A stretch of 64,000 nucleotides of DNA from Bifidobacterium psychraerophilum (GTDB lineage Bacteria > Actinomycetota > Actinomycetes > Actinomycetales > Bifidobacteriaceae): assembly GCF_000741705.1 (NCBI RefSeq), contig NZ_JGZI01000009.1, positions 248,001 to 312,000 of the forward strand, in the 5' to 3' direction. The notes below the pieces were generated by a model. The model was not told the origin of the DNA, searched no databases, and was given only the letters and a program-made list of their open reading frames with translations. Numbering within the stretch: the first letter of the stretch is position 1; each line of letters starts with the position of its first letter. The position numbers were made by a program, and so were the translations under genes. This document shows, piece after piece, positions 8,805-17,900 of the stretch.

Positions 8805-9288
8805 TGCGCGAACCGTTGTTGAGCTGGTCGCGAATCTCCTGGAGCAGAATGACGGTCTGCTCTTCAGGGCTTGGCTCTGCCGGTGATTCTTCCTCCTCGA
8901 CGCCGCTGGCGGCACGGGTCATATCACGCAGCTTGTTGATCGGCAGGATGATGCAGAAGTAGACGGCAGCGGCGATGATCAGGAAGTTGATGATCTCGCC
9001 AAGAATGGCCCCGAAGGAAATGGTCGCGTTGTTGTATTCGATGGTCAGCAGTTTCGACAGATCGGCTTTTCCGAAGATCATGGCGATCAGCGGGCTGATG
9101 AATGATTTCACGATTGAGTTGACGACTGCAGTGACGGCGGAGCCCATGACCACGCCGACTGCCATATCGACCATCGAACCACGTGAGATGAATTTCTTGA
9201 ATCCTCCCAACGGTCCCTTATCGGTGAGTGCCGCGAGTTGATGTGAGGCGTTCATTGCCTTTGCGCTCATATCGTGTGATGATGCCAT
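8785..9288 (-). CDS. mscL: Large-conductance mechanosensitive channel MscL
   Basis: A 167-residue protein with the MscL signature: FISRGSMVDMAVGVVMGSA (first transmembrane helix and pore hinge), a periplasmic loop, a second helix (IINFLIIAAAVYFCIILPIN) and a cytoplasmic tail with an EEQTVILLQEIRDQL bundle helix. It is a homopentameric emergency valve opened by membrane tension during osmotic downshock. The N-terminus is about 30 residues longer than in E. coli. The ATG at 9288 was chosen because GAAGGAGC precedes it; the frame stays open further upstream without a ribosome site. Confidence 0.93.
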   Translation of the reverse strand: MASSHDMSAKAMNASHQLAALTDKGPLGGFKKFISRGSMVDMAVGVVMGSAVTAVVNSIVKSFISPLIAMIFGKADLSKLLTIEYNNATISFGAILGEIINFLIIAAAVYFCIILPINKLRDMTRAASGVEEEESPAEPSPEEQTVILLQEIRDQLNNGSRITPSQH

Positions 9289-9391
9289 GATTGCTCCTTC
9301 TACGGCGCATGCGCCGTGTTCAAAAAATGAATCTCCCAATCTTATTATTGCCGACCTTCGTGTATTCGCGTGTTGATGTGCTCAAACTCTC

Positions 9392-10117
9392 TCAGCGCGT
9401 AGTCACGGCCAGAATGGGGCCGCGGCTCTGTTGCGCGATCACGGCGATGGCATCTTCAGGTGTCAATGCGAAGACGGCCGTCTGATCTGACCGCTCAAGG
9501 CTCTCGGTGGGGGAGAACAGTCCGCCCGCATGCTGAGCCAGCGGAATGTCAACTACGAGGGCCTTCTCGCTGAGAACGCACAGGCCCTCGAATCGATCAC
9601 GGTCGGGTGGGCCCTCATCGGATGCCTTATCGCCCGGATTCCTGCCTTCGGAGACTTCACAGCCGTCGGATGACACCAGACGCACCTCCTCGCCGGGCAT
9701 CAGGCCGCCGGGGAGGCTGGCCAAGGTGACGCGCACATCGGTCAGGCCTGCGGACGGCTCCGCAAGGAGTGCGACGGAGTTGCGGTATATCGGCTGCCCT
9801 TTGGCGATGGCCGTGCGTGAGACGCGCTTCAGTGCCTGGGCGGGGGTGGTGAAGGCCTGACGGAACACGTCACTCCGCGGCACCTCCACGACGCGCATCG
9901 ATGGCGCATCCAGGCTTTCACCGCGTTCGATGCCGCGCGCGGCGACCACGATCCGTGTGGTGTCCGTGGCCAGAGAGCCGATGAATCTCATCATCGTAAA
10001 GACGCATACCGCAACCAGCATCGCGCAGGCAAGGCGTCTGGCTCTGGCGCGTAGGCGTCGGTGACGCAGGCTTCCGGATATGGGGAGACTCGCGTGTGAT
10101 AGTTGAATGCTGGTCAT
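9392..10117 (-). CDS. SAF-domain protein (CpaB/RcpC-like)
   Basis: The 241-residue product has a basic N-terminus (HRRLRARARR), one membrane helix (~29-46) and an extracytoplasmic SAF domain (~56-115, VVAARGIERGESLDAPSM) of the type found in CpaB/RcpC pilus-assembly proteins and antifreeze-like domains. The substrate or partner is unknown. The start is uncertain: ATG 10117 has little ribosome-site support and an in-frame GTG lies at 10210. The order folate cyclo-ligase, FmdB, SAF, mscL recurs in actinobacteria, suggesting loose co-transcription. Confidence 0.7.
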   Translation of the reverse strand: MTSIQLSHASLPISGSLRHRRLRARARRLACAMLVAVCVFTMMRFIGSLATDTTRIVVAARGIERGESLDAPSMRVVEVPRSDVFRQAFTTPAQALKRVSRTAIAKGQPIYRNSVALLAEPSAGLTDVRVTLASLPGGLMPGEEVRLVSSDGCEVSEGRNPGDKASDEGPPDRDRFEGLCVLSEKALVVDIPLAQHAGGLFSPTESLERSDQTAVFALTPEDAIAVIAQQSRGPILAVTTR

Positions 10118-10234
10118 CCTGGCATGGTGCCAGGAGGCTCCGGGTCTTTCAATCCCTTCCGGAGATGTGGTCGAATGTATCCCTGAGATGCTCGGGATCC
10201 ATGCCGCCACCGTTCTCAGTGCTGAGGGTTGGTG

Positions 10235-10438
10235 CTACTTCTTGGACGAGGAACCGTGTGAACCGCTGTCGGTGCGATAAAAACCGTGTCCTTTGAATTC
10301 GATGGGCACTGCTGAGAACACCTTGCGTACCTGGGCCTCGCCGCATCGAGGGCATACCGTGATGGGCTCATCGTCGAACGACTGGTGTTCGGTGAAATCA
10401 TACTGGCAGTTCTTGCAACGGTAATGGTAGGTAGGCAC
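10235..10438 (-). CDS. FmdB-family zinc ribbon protein
   Basis: A 67-residue protein beginning PTYHYRCKNC, the hallmark start of the FmdB/CxxC_CxxC_SSSS family. Cys8, Cys11, Cys29 and Cys32 would bind one zinc. The C-terminus is a flexible Ser/Gly/Lys tail. GTG at 10438 is preferred because AAGGA precedes it and family members begin M-P-x-Y. Function is unknown; a nucleic-acid or regulatory role is usually assumed. Confidence 0.85.
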   Translation of the reverse strand: MPTYHYRCKNCQYDFTEHQSFDDEPITVCPRCGEAQVRKVFSAVPIEFKGHGFYRTDSGSHGSSSKK

Positions 10439-10542
10439 CGCTTCTGTCCTTCGTTCATGGTTCAAATCTCATAATCGGCAGCCGTCCTGGGGGCGCTTGC
10501 TTCCAAGAAGGTATTATTGCACCCCGTCCGGTCTTATGCCGC

Positions 10543-11142
10543 TTAACTGGCTAGGAGCGTGAAAGCCTCCGGTGTGAGCACAGCATCCATATGCACATCA
10601 TGGGGCTGTGTCGGCACCGCGGTCTCGCTGAATTCCCACGGCCAGCAGATGGCGACGGTCAGTGCGTGCTCGGAACGGAAAGCCAGGGCCTCGTCATACC
10701 ACGCCGCCCCCCGCCCCAAACGGTTGCCGTCATGGTCCACGGCCAAGGCCGGCACGAAAACAACCCCTGCCGCATGAAGGCTCTCAGGAGACAGGGCCTG
10801 ATTCGAAGGTTCTTTGGGACGTTTGGCACCCATATCGTGAATCGAATCCAAATCCGGCAATGTGCTCCAGAGCACTTCCCGTCCCTTGCCGAGTCTCGGC
10901 ACGAGTATCTTGCGCTGTGCTTCCAGCAATGCTGCGAGCAGGGGCAGCGTTGATATCTCCGTCCCCATGGAGATGAATGCCGAAACCGTGGGGGATGAGG
11001 TCAGCAATCCCGCCTGATGCGCATGGGCGACAAGCCTTTTGCCGGCCTCCTCGCATAAGACGGGGCTCATCTCGGCACGCGCCAGGAATGCCGAGGACCG
11101 GGCCTGCTGTTTTTTCCGCTGGACATCCTCCGTGTTGTTCAC
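10543..11142 (-). CDS. 5-formyltetrahydrofolate cyclo-ligase
   Basis: This 199-residue protein contains the family signature VPALAVDHDGNRLGRGAAWYDEAL (split here: substrate-binding DGNRLGRG and YDEAL, residues ~140-155), plus the N-terminal RKKQQARSS basic segment that contacts ATP. The enzyme converts 5-formyl-THF to 5,10-methenyl-THF using ATP. The GTG start has no Shine-Dalgarno sequence, but TAGAAC ends 6 nt before it, suggesting a leaderless transcript. It is the first gene of the minus-strand group ending at mscL and is divergent from the acetyltransferase. Confidence 0.85.
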   Translation of the reverse strand: MNNTEDVQRKKQQARSSAFLARAEMSPVLCEEAGKRLVAHAHQAGLLTSSPTVSAFISMGTEISTLPLLAALLEAQRKILVPRLGKGREVLWSTLPDLDSIHDMGAKRPKEPSNQALSPESLHAAGVVFVPALAVDHDGNRLGRGAAWYDEALAFRSEHALTVAICWPWEFSETAVPTQPHDVHMDAVLTPEAFTLLAS

Positions 11143-11218
11143 ACCCCCGTTCTATCAGCACATGGGGTCCGACGGTGTCTGCATCCTGTGCGGCGCGTGG
11201 TTCGGATGCAGTGGGACA

Positions 11219-11881
11219 ATGAAAGGCATGTCCGTTTTCCAGTCCTTGAAGGCCGCTTTGCAGCCCCATCCAAGTGAGTCAAGCCTTCGTGTGCCCGGTG
11301 CCATCGAGGCTCCTGCCGGTTTCGCTCCGATTCGGCTCAGGCAGATCGAGCTAGAGGATCAGGAAGAGTGGAACGAGGTTCGTTGGCGCAATAAGACATG
11401 GTTGCAACCCTGGGAATCAGGGGATCCGATGCATGCCTCCGCGATCAGTTTCGCACAGTGGGTCCGCCGGGAGAGGCAGGGCGAATCCGATGGGACGGGG
11501 GTGGTGTTCCTCATTGAATACCAGGGGCATATCGTCGGTCAGCTTTCCCTGGGCGCGATCAGTTACGGTGCGATGCGTACCGCAACGATGGGATATTGGA
11601 TGGATGAGCGTTGGATCGGGCATGGTTTCGCGCCCCTTGCCGTGGCCATGGCCTCGGATTGGGCTTTGACGGACCCCTCCGGCCCGCGTCTGCACCGTAT
11701 AGAGATCGCGATATTGCCGGAGAACCGCCGCTCGAAGCGTGTGGTGGAAAAGCTGCGCGCCAGGTACGAGGGCGTGCGTTTGCGATACATGTATATCAAC
11801 GGTGTCTGGAGGGATCATGAGGTCTTCGTGCTGATGACCGAGGATATCCAGGAATCCGTATTGGCGCGCCTGCAACATTGA
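11219..11881 (+). CDS. GNAT acetyltransferase, RimJ/RimL type
   Basis: The 220-residue protein shows the RimJ/RimL layout: IRLRQIELEDQEEWNEVRW at the N-terminus, a central VVFLIEYQGHIVGQLSL strand pair and MGYWMDERWIGHGFAPLAV, where the GHG segment stands in for the acetyl-CoA P-loop, then HRIEIAILPENRRSKRVVEKL. These enzymes acetylate N-terminal amines of ribosomal proteins or small substrates. The start is chosen between ATG 11219 and ATG 11228; neither has a strong ribosome site. Confidence 0.8.
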   Translation: MKGMSVFQSLKAALQPHPSESSLRVPGAIEAPAGFAPIRLRQIELEDQEEWNEVRWRNKTWLQPWESGDPMHASAISFAQWVRRERQGESDGTGVVFLIEYQGHIVGQLSLGAISYGAMRTATMGYWMDERWIGHGFAPLAVAMASDWALTDPSGPRLHRIEIAILPENRRSKRVVEKLRARYEGVRLRYMYINGVWRDHEVFVLMTEDIQESVLARLQH

Positions 11882-11931
11882 GATTTTGCCGACACACCAT
11901 GTAAATCTTTTCATTCCGCGCGACTCTCAAC

Positions 11932-11937
11932 TATCGT
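11932..11937 (+). promoter_or_regulatory. -10 element for a leaderless transcript (11945)
   Basis: TATCGT ends 7 nt before the ATG at 11945, and no Shine-Dalgarno sequence lies in between. This is the spacing expected if transcription starts at the start codon. Confidence 0.45.
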
Positions 11938-11944
11938 GGGGCGT

Positions 11945-13339
11945 ATGGATTACGACTCACTGAGCAGCATTGTGCTGGCAGTGATGGCCGCGGTCCTCAT
12001 TCTGGGATGGTTGCCGCGGCGCACCATCAGGGGTATGAAACGGGCATCGGAGCACCGGGAGGACCGGTATTCCTCATCGCTTCATATTGTTGGTGCGAAT
12101 GATGCGACCCGTTTCAGCGATGGGGGTTCGCAACAAACGAAAGGTTTGTCCATGGGGTCACAGCAGCACCGGAACGATTCCGCACACACGCAGGAGCGCA
12201 TTGCCCGAATCAGGACGATGAGGCGTGAAGCGGTGCGTAGACGCCAGATAGTGGTGTCGGTGTTGGTGGTGGTGACCGCAGTGGTTGTGGTGCTCGCATT
12301 CTCGATGCAATTCAGCCCTTTGTTCATCATGATTCCGGCGTTGCTGCTCGTGGTGGTGCTCGCCCTCGGCGCCAAAGCCTCCGCGGATGCCCGTCGATGG
12401 GAACAGGACCTGGCCGACAGTCGCAGGAACAAGCCCACGCAACAGCAGGAACGCCCCCGCACAGGTGTGGGTGATGATGTGGCTGTGGGTGGGGATTCCG
12501 CCGCCGGCAAGGGAGGATATGACCAGGCTCAGCCTGTCTACACCACGCTTTCCCGGACTGATGCGCTTTCCGCCGAGCATGCGGACCGGATCGATCATGC
12601 GAGTGGGTCTTCAAAGGATGAGGGCCTGACGAATGTACTCGCGGCGAGTGAGATTCATGATGTGTTGCGCAAGGCGCAACAGGATAAGCAACGTGCCCTC
12701 ACGCAAAGGCAGGAGCGCAGGGATCGCCAGGAGGCCCTGCACGATGCGCAGGCCGATCAGAAGCAGCCCACGCCGAACGAGTCTGAGCGGGGCAATGCTG
12801 TGAAGGCTCCGGTTGAGCAGTCTCCGAGCCCTGCCGACGCGGCTTCTGCTATGGATGACGCGCAGCGGGCCGATCAGCCTTCGGCCCATGAGAAGGCCGA
12901 AGTTGCGGATGCGACGAAGGAGTTGCACGTGATCTCTCCCTCACCGGCGCTTGATGCTTTCGAAATGGCTGCTTCCCAGGATCTTATTTCCTTCTCTCTG
13001 GGCGGATCCAGGGATGCCTCCGAGGGCGATGTGCAAGAGGCGCAGAGCCTTGAGATCAAATCGCAGCGTCAGGTATCCAAGGCGGTGCCGAAGCAGCGTA
13101 AGCCTCTGGGTGGCGGATCGGTGAATCAGCGGATCGCTGCGGACGCCGATGCCAAGGCAGCGGATGCCCAAGCCGTAGAGGCCAAGGAAGTCGCACAGGA
13201 CCCGGACCGTGACGAGACGCTCGCCACAGGTCGTTTCCATGACGCAGAGACCACCGCGGATGTGGATGCGCCGGAGCAGACCTCTGATTCCCTCGGGGTG
13301 AGTCTCGAATCCATTCTGGCTCGTCGTGTCAGATCCTGA
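11945..13339 (+). CDS. Membrane protein with long disordered tail, unknown function
   Basis: The 464-residue product has one hydrophobic segment at the N-terminus (SSIVLAVMAAVLILGWL), a linker, then a hydrophobic hairpin at ~100-145 (two helices, RRRQ before the first). The remaining ~310 residues are Ala/Asp/Gln/Glu-rich, low in hydrophobics, and probably disordered and cytoplasmic; a Lys/Arg/Gln-rich stretch at ~240-275 could form a coiled coil. I recognise no domain. It ends 240 bp before groES and is probably a single-gene unit. Confidence 0.7.
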   Translation: MDYDSLSSIVLAVMAAVLILGWLPRRTIRGMKRASEHREDRYSSSLHIVGANDATRFSDGGSQQTKGLSMGSQQHRNDSAHTQERIARIRTMRREAVRRRQIVVSVLVVVTAVVVVLAFSMQFSPLFIMIPALLLVVVLALGAKASADARRWEQDLADSRRNKPTQQQERPRTGVGDDVAVGGDSAAGKGGYDQAQPVYTTLSRTDALSAEHADRIDHASGSSKDEGLTNVLAASEIHDVLRKAQQDKQRALTQRQERRDRQEALHDAQADQKQPTPNESERGNAVKAPVEQSPSPADAASAMDDAQRADQPSAHEKAEVADATKELHVISPSPALDAFEMAASQDLISFSLGGSRDASEGDVQEAQSLEIKSQRQVSKAVPKQRKPLGGGSVNQRIAADADAKAADAQAVEAKEVAQDPDRDETLATGRFHDAETTADVDAPEQTSDSLGVSLESILARRVRS

Positions 13340-13435
13340 CCCTGCAGCAGTCTGACGGAGCTGCCGGTTGCGGGATCGCGGCTGCCGTCTCAGGGAACTC
13401 CCTTGCAGACATGGTTGGTATGTTCACCAATAGCA

Positions 13436-13462
13436 TTAGCACTCAAGTTGGCAGAGTGCTAA
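13436..13462 (+). promoter_or_regulatory. CIRCE operator (HrcA site)
   Basis: TTAGCACTC-N9-GAGTGCTAA is a perfect copy of the CIRCE inverted repeat, 117 bp before groES. CIRCE binds the repressor HrcA, which releases it on heat stress when GroE is occupied. hrcA itself is not in the window. Confidence 0.95.
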
Positions 13463-13579
13463 TTTCGCGCTACCATAACCTGTAGCGCAAGAGAACAGCC
13501 GTGGAGTGTCCCGTCAGCCTCTCGACGACGTTTTCGCGCGGAAATAATCGATTCTCTTATAAGAAAGAGGAGGTCCACA

Positions 13580-13873
13580 GTGTCGATCTCACTCACACCG
13601 TTGGAAGACAAGATTGTCATCAAGCAGGCAGCTGCCGAAACCACGACCGCTTCAGGTCTGGTCATCCCGGACACCGCCAAGGAAAAGCCACAGCAGGGCG
13701 AAATCCTCGCTGTAGGCCCAGGGCGTCGCGATGACAAGGGCGAGCGCGTCCCGGTCGATGTCAAGGTTGGGGACAAGGTGCTGTACTCGAAGTACGGCGG
13801 CACCGAGGTCCATTACCAGGGCGAGGATTATCTGATCGTCTCCGCACGCGACGTGCTTGCAGTGCTCAACTAG
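13580..13873 (+). CDS. groS: Co-chaperonin GroES
   Basis: At 97 residues this is the normal GroES length. The mobile loop ([21 protein letters not shown]) and the C-terminal [16 protein letters not shown] are typical. It forms the heptameric lid of the GroEL folding chamber. The GTG start follows AAGAGGAGG. groEL is not adjacent: a terminator and the MoxR gene follow, so groES is a single-gene unit under CIRCE control. Confidence 0.97.
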   Translation: MSISLTPLEDKIVIKQAAAETTTASGLVIPDTAKEKPQQGEILAVGPGRRDDKGERVPVDVKVGDKVLYSKYGGTEVHYQGEDYLIVSARDVLAVLN

Positions 13874-13904
13874 TCACCGTTGGGCTAGCATACATATTGC
13901 CCGA

Positions 13905-13944
13905 TAGCCCCGCTGATCGCCATAAGGTGTTCAGCGGGGCTATT
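13905..13944 (+). terminator. Terminator after groES
   Basis: TAGCCCCGCTGA (13905-13916) pairs perfectly with TCAGCGGGGCTA (13931-13942) over a 14-nt loop. The T-run is very short (TT), so it may be a weak or protein-assisted terminator. Confidence 0.65.
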
Positions 13945-13987
13945 GCGTACAATGATGGCATCATGTGCCTGCGGTGGGGGAGCCTCA

Positions 13988-14980
13988 ATGGAAACAAGCG
14001 ATTTGGCGAATCATCTGATCGATGCGCTTGATGATGTGCTGTCGAGCCCAAGGGATGTGATCGCCCTTGCCATCACCACGATATGCGCCGGAGGGCATCT
14101 CCTCCTCGAGGATGTTCCGGGTGTGGGGAAGACCACGATGGCGAAAGGGCTTGCCAAGGCCATTTCGGGTAAGGTCAGCCGCATCCAGTTCACACCGGAT
14201 ATGCTTCCCAGCGATCTGACCGGCGTGAGCGTCTATGACCAGCGGTCACAGGAATTCGCTTTCCGTCAAGGCCCCTTATTCGCCAATATCGTCATCGCCG
14301 ACGAGGTCAATCGTGCGAATCCCAAGACCCAATCCGCGATGCTGGAGGCCATGGGTGAAGGGCATGTCAGCGTCGATGGCAACACCTACTCCCTTCCCGA
14401 CCCCTTCTTCGTCGTAGCCACACAGAATCCCATCGAACTGGAGGGAACATACCCTCTGCCCGAAGCGCAGCTCGACCGCTTCACCGCATGCACCAGTCTG
14501 GGATATCCACCTGCCGATGTGGAGACCCGTGCGATCGCGCAGGCCGCGGGCACGGACCCTCTCGGAGGGTTTGAAGCGCTATGCACCCTGCAGGACGTAC
14601 TGCATCTGAAAGCGTCCGCTGGCCGGGTCTTCATCAGCGAGGCCGTTGCGGCGTACATCGTCGCCATACTCCACGCGACGCGAACTGACGAATCGGTTAC
14701 TTTCGGGGCATCGCCACGAGCCGGCTTCGCGCTCGCGGCCATGGCCAAGGCCTGGGCGATGTTGCAAGGACGTGACTTCGTCATCGCCGATGACGTGATC
14801 GCTCTTGCCAAGCCGGTGCTGGCGCATCGTCTGGTGCTGAGGGAATCGAGATTCAATACCTCGATGGGCAGCAGATACGACGTGCTGGATCGGGTTCTTG
14901 AGGGGATCGCGGTCCCACGTGCATCACAGGAGTCGGCTTCGCGCAGTTCATCGCCGGGATGGCTGAACCGGGCACGATGA
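13988..14980 (+). CDS. MoxR-family AAA+ ATPase
   Basis: The 330-residue protein has Walker A in EDVPGVGKTT (~41-50), Walker B IVIADEVNRAN (~101-111) and sensor-1 FFVVATQNPIELEGTYPLPEAQLDRF, which together identify MoxR ATPases. These act as chaperones that mature partner proteins, often with DUF58 or VWA proteins encoded next door. GGGGGAG precedes the ATG at 13988; an ATG at 13946 in the same frame lies within the terminator region and is less likely. Its stop overlaps the next start (ATGA), so it is coupled to the DUF58-transglutaminase gene. Confidence 0.9.
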   Translation: METSDLANHLIDALDDVLSSPRDVIALAITTICAGGHLLLEDVPGVGKTTMAKGLAKAISGKVSRIQFTPDMLPSDLTGVSVYDQRSQEFAFRQGPLFANIVIADEVNRANPKTQSAMLEAMGEGHVSVDGNTYSLPDPFFVVATQNPIELEGTYPLPEAQLDRFTACTSLGYPPADVETRAIAQAAGTDPLGGFEALCTLQDVLHLKASAGRVFISEAVAAYIVAILHATRTDESVTFGASPRAGFALAAMAKAWAMLQGRDFVIADDVIALAKPVLAHRLVLRESRFNTSMGSRYDVLDRVLEGIAVPRASQESASRSSSPGWLNRAR

Positions 14981-17900
14981 TGATCGGACGCGGGCACAGG
15001 AGACGGCGGTCGGTTATGAAGGCGCGGCACCAGATGCTTCGCCCGACGATTGCGGCCGGTATGCTGCTGCTGATAGCCGCCGTGACGACCGTACTCGGAC
15101 TTTCGCTCGATGATCGCACCCTGATGGCCGTTTCCTTGGCTCTGCTTGCCTTGCCGGTGTTTTCGCTGCTGATGGTGCTTGTGCAGTGGGCGTTGTGCTC
15201 GCGAAAACTGATCAGTGCCACCGAGACGATCAATCCACGCTTCCTCGTTGACGCCAAACGCGGCACATGGGTCCAAGGTGTGCTGCTTCCGCATGATCTT
15301 CGATTGGAGGAGCAGTGGATACAACTTGATCAGCGAAGTATCGCGGTCGAAAGGCATATGGGCGGATTGCCGCGGAAAAGAGGACTGTTTCGGCTGGAGT
15401 CGCTGATGGTCTCCTGGAAGGATCCCTTTGCACTCTGGAAGGTGCGCAAGGGGATGGGCATCCAAGGTGACGAAGTCCTGCTGTTGCCCGATGTCCCACA
15501 GGAGAGCTCGGTGTCGGATAAGGCCCCGGATGCGCTATTGGCCGGGCAATCACAGGGTTTCAGTGGCGTCCGCCAGTACGAGGCAGGCGATTCCCCCCGT
15601 CTGATCGCTTGGAAATACACCGCTCACCGTGGTGAACTGATGACGAGGGAGATGGATCGGGATAAAACGGCTGAGTTGCTGCTGCTGTTGGATCCAGGGG
15701 ATTCCGATCTCGAATCATGCGTTCAGGAATTGATGCGTCGCTTTGAATCCTTGGAATCCGGGCACAATGGCATCAGCTATTCGGATGGTACGGGCATCTA
15801 TAACGATCATCTGTCGATTATGCGTCAGCTTGCAGCGGTGCGGACCACCGATGACCCCTGGTCGCAACTGCCGCACATGGTTGAGGGATTCCAGGGGAGC
15901 AAACGGACTCCGACCACGATACTGGTGGTCAGCAGCAGATCGGATGAGGCCATAGCCGCAGTTATGGCCAGTGCCCCGCATCCAATCCCATATCGGGTGC
16001 TTCACCCTGCGGGCGCACAGGAAACGGGGCTTCGCAGCCGCGCAGCGGGCCCCGATGGTGGGATGCCGTCGGATGCCGCACCCTCGCCATGTCCGGTACC
16101 TGCTGGCCGGCCAAGAAAATCCGATCACCCCTCCCGGCAGCGGGGCATGGCCGCCGTGCTGGCGACGGTTGCGGCTTTGTGGATGCTTATTTCGCTGTCC
16201 TTGCTGGCGATGAGCCAGCTATTGAAGCCACAGGATGCATGGTGGCCGTGGTTCATAGGTATCGGTTTTGCTGTGCTCGCCGTTGATGTCGGTCTGTCCA
16301 TGCGCAAAACGAGCCAGTCCCTCGCCCGTGCCTTGCTGTCATCGGTGTGCATGGCCATTGTGGCGGTGCTCCTCGTGGTGTTCCGCATCCACGGCAGTAC
16401 CGGCGAGTGGCTGTTCATACCGTATGCCCACGAGTCCACGATGACTTCGGGTGGGGTCGCCGAAGAATGGGTGACGAATACCACGACGCTCTGGGATGTA
16501 CTGGTTGATGGCTTCGATCATCTCTATGCCCAGTACCCACCCGTCCAGCTCAGCGCCCAGGCTGATGCCCTGATCATCGTCGCTGCCGCAGCGGTGATGG
16601 CGCTGATCCGCATCATGCTCGCACAGCTGCGCCTATCTCCGGTTGTTGCTCTGCTCCCCGGTCTGATGATGGTGATGTCGTACCAGATGACCGGCGAGAT
16701 CCAGGGTGCCTGGCCGATCGCCGCTCTGGTGATGGCATTCGTGATATTGCTGTGGAGCACATCCTCCGGTCATACCGGGGCTGTAGCCCCTGCTGTTGTC
16801 TCTGCGATTGTGACGCTTGTAAGCCTGGCCCTGCTTGCGCCGGCGATGACGGTGGCCCGTGCGGTCAACATTCCGTTGGCTCCCACTGCGGGACTGTTCT
16901 CAAGCGGCACTATCAACCCGATGGTCGATCTGAAACGCGGTCTGCAGGAGGGATCCGATTCCACCGTGCTGACCTACACCGCGCCTGAGGCGATGTATCT
17001 GCGGCTGTCCACACTGAACACCTTCAATGGGGATACCTGGTCTTTTTCCTCCCCATCCACATCAAGGAGTGACGGGGGCTTCGAAAGCGCCGGTGGTCGC
17101 ATCTACACCAGTGTGGGGGACGGGTATCTGCTGCGAGATGCGGACGGCAGCGACACGGTTTGGGTGACGCCTCTGATCAAATATCTGCTTGCCGGCAGTC
17201 AGGATTCGGCCTCCACGCCGTTCTCCACCTCGACCGGCAGCGTCAACCATTACCTCATCGATTCGGCGATCACCATCAAGACCTTGGACACCCAGTATCT
17301 TCCGATTCCTGGTGAAGCCGTGGAATATTCTGCCGCAATCCGCAACGGTGACTGGCATCGCAATGTCGACGCGGTCGTCCGTAGTGATGACGATGGCACC
17401 CAGGCGGATATGCGCTACCGGGTCGAGAGCGTCTACCTGAAACCGGTCACGAATGTGCAGGGTTTCTCGTCCCTGAGCGACCTGCAGTCCTTGCTCGGCG
17501 ATCAGAAGAAGCTGTTTGCACAAAGCTCTGACGCCCTGAGCGGTCGGAGCAGCAGCTACGGTATGATCTCCACATTCTCGGGCGACACATCCGACGACAC
17601 CGGAACAGGTAAAGCGCTCAGAAGGATGTATGGGACCTTGCCCGCCGCCCTACCAGCCAGTGTGCGGGCGGTGATCGATCAGGGCCGACGCCAGGGGGTG
17701 TCGATCGATGGCGCCAATGCGAGCGAGCAGCTGGCAGCCATGCGATATCTGGTGAGCTACTTCAATCAGAAGGATTTCGTGTATTCCCTGGATGAGCCAG
17801 ATGGCAACGGGCGTGACAACATGGAGGTGATCGGCGATTTCCTGAACAGCAAATCCGGTTATTGTGTGCATTACGCTTCGGCTCTGGCCGTGCTGGGCAG

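Noticed and set aside
11039-11218. N-terminal extension of the acetyltransferase
   Set aside because: The in-frame upstream codons overlap the divergent folate cyclo-ligase gene and encode a Cys-rich stretch unlike RimJ/RimL proteins.
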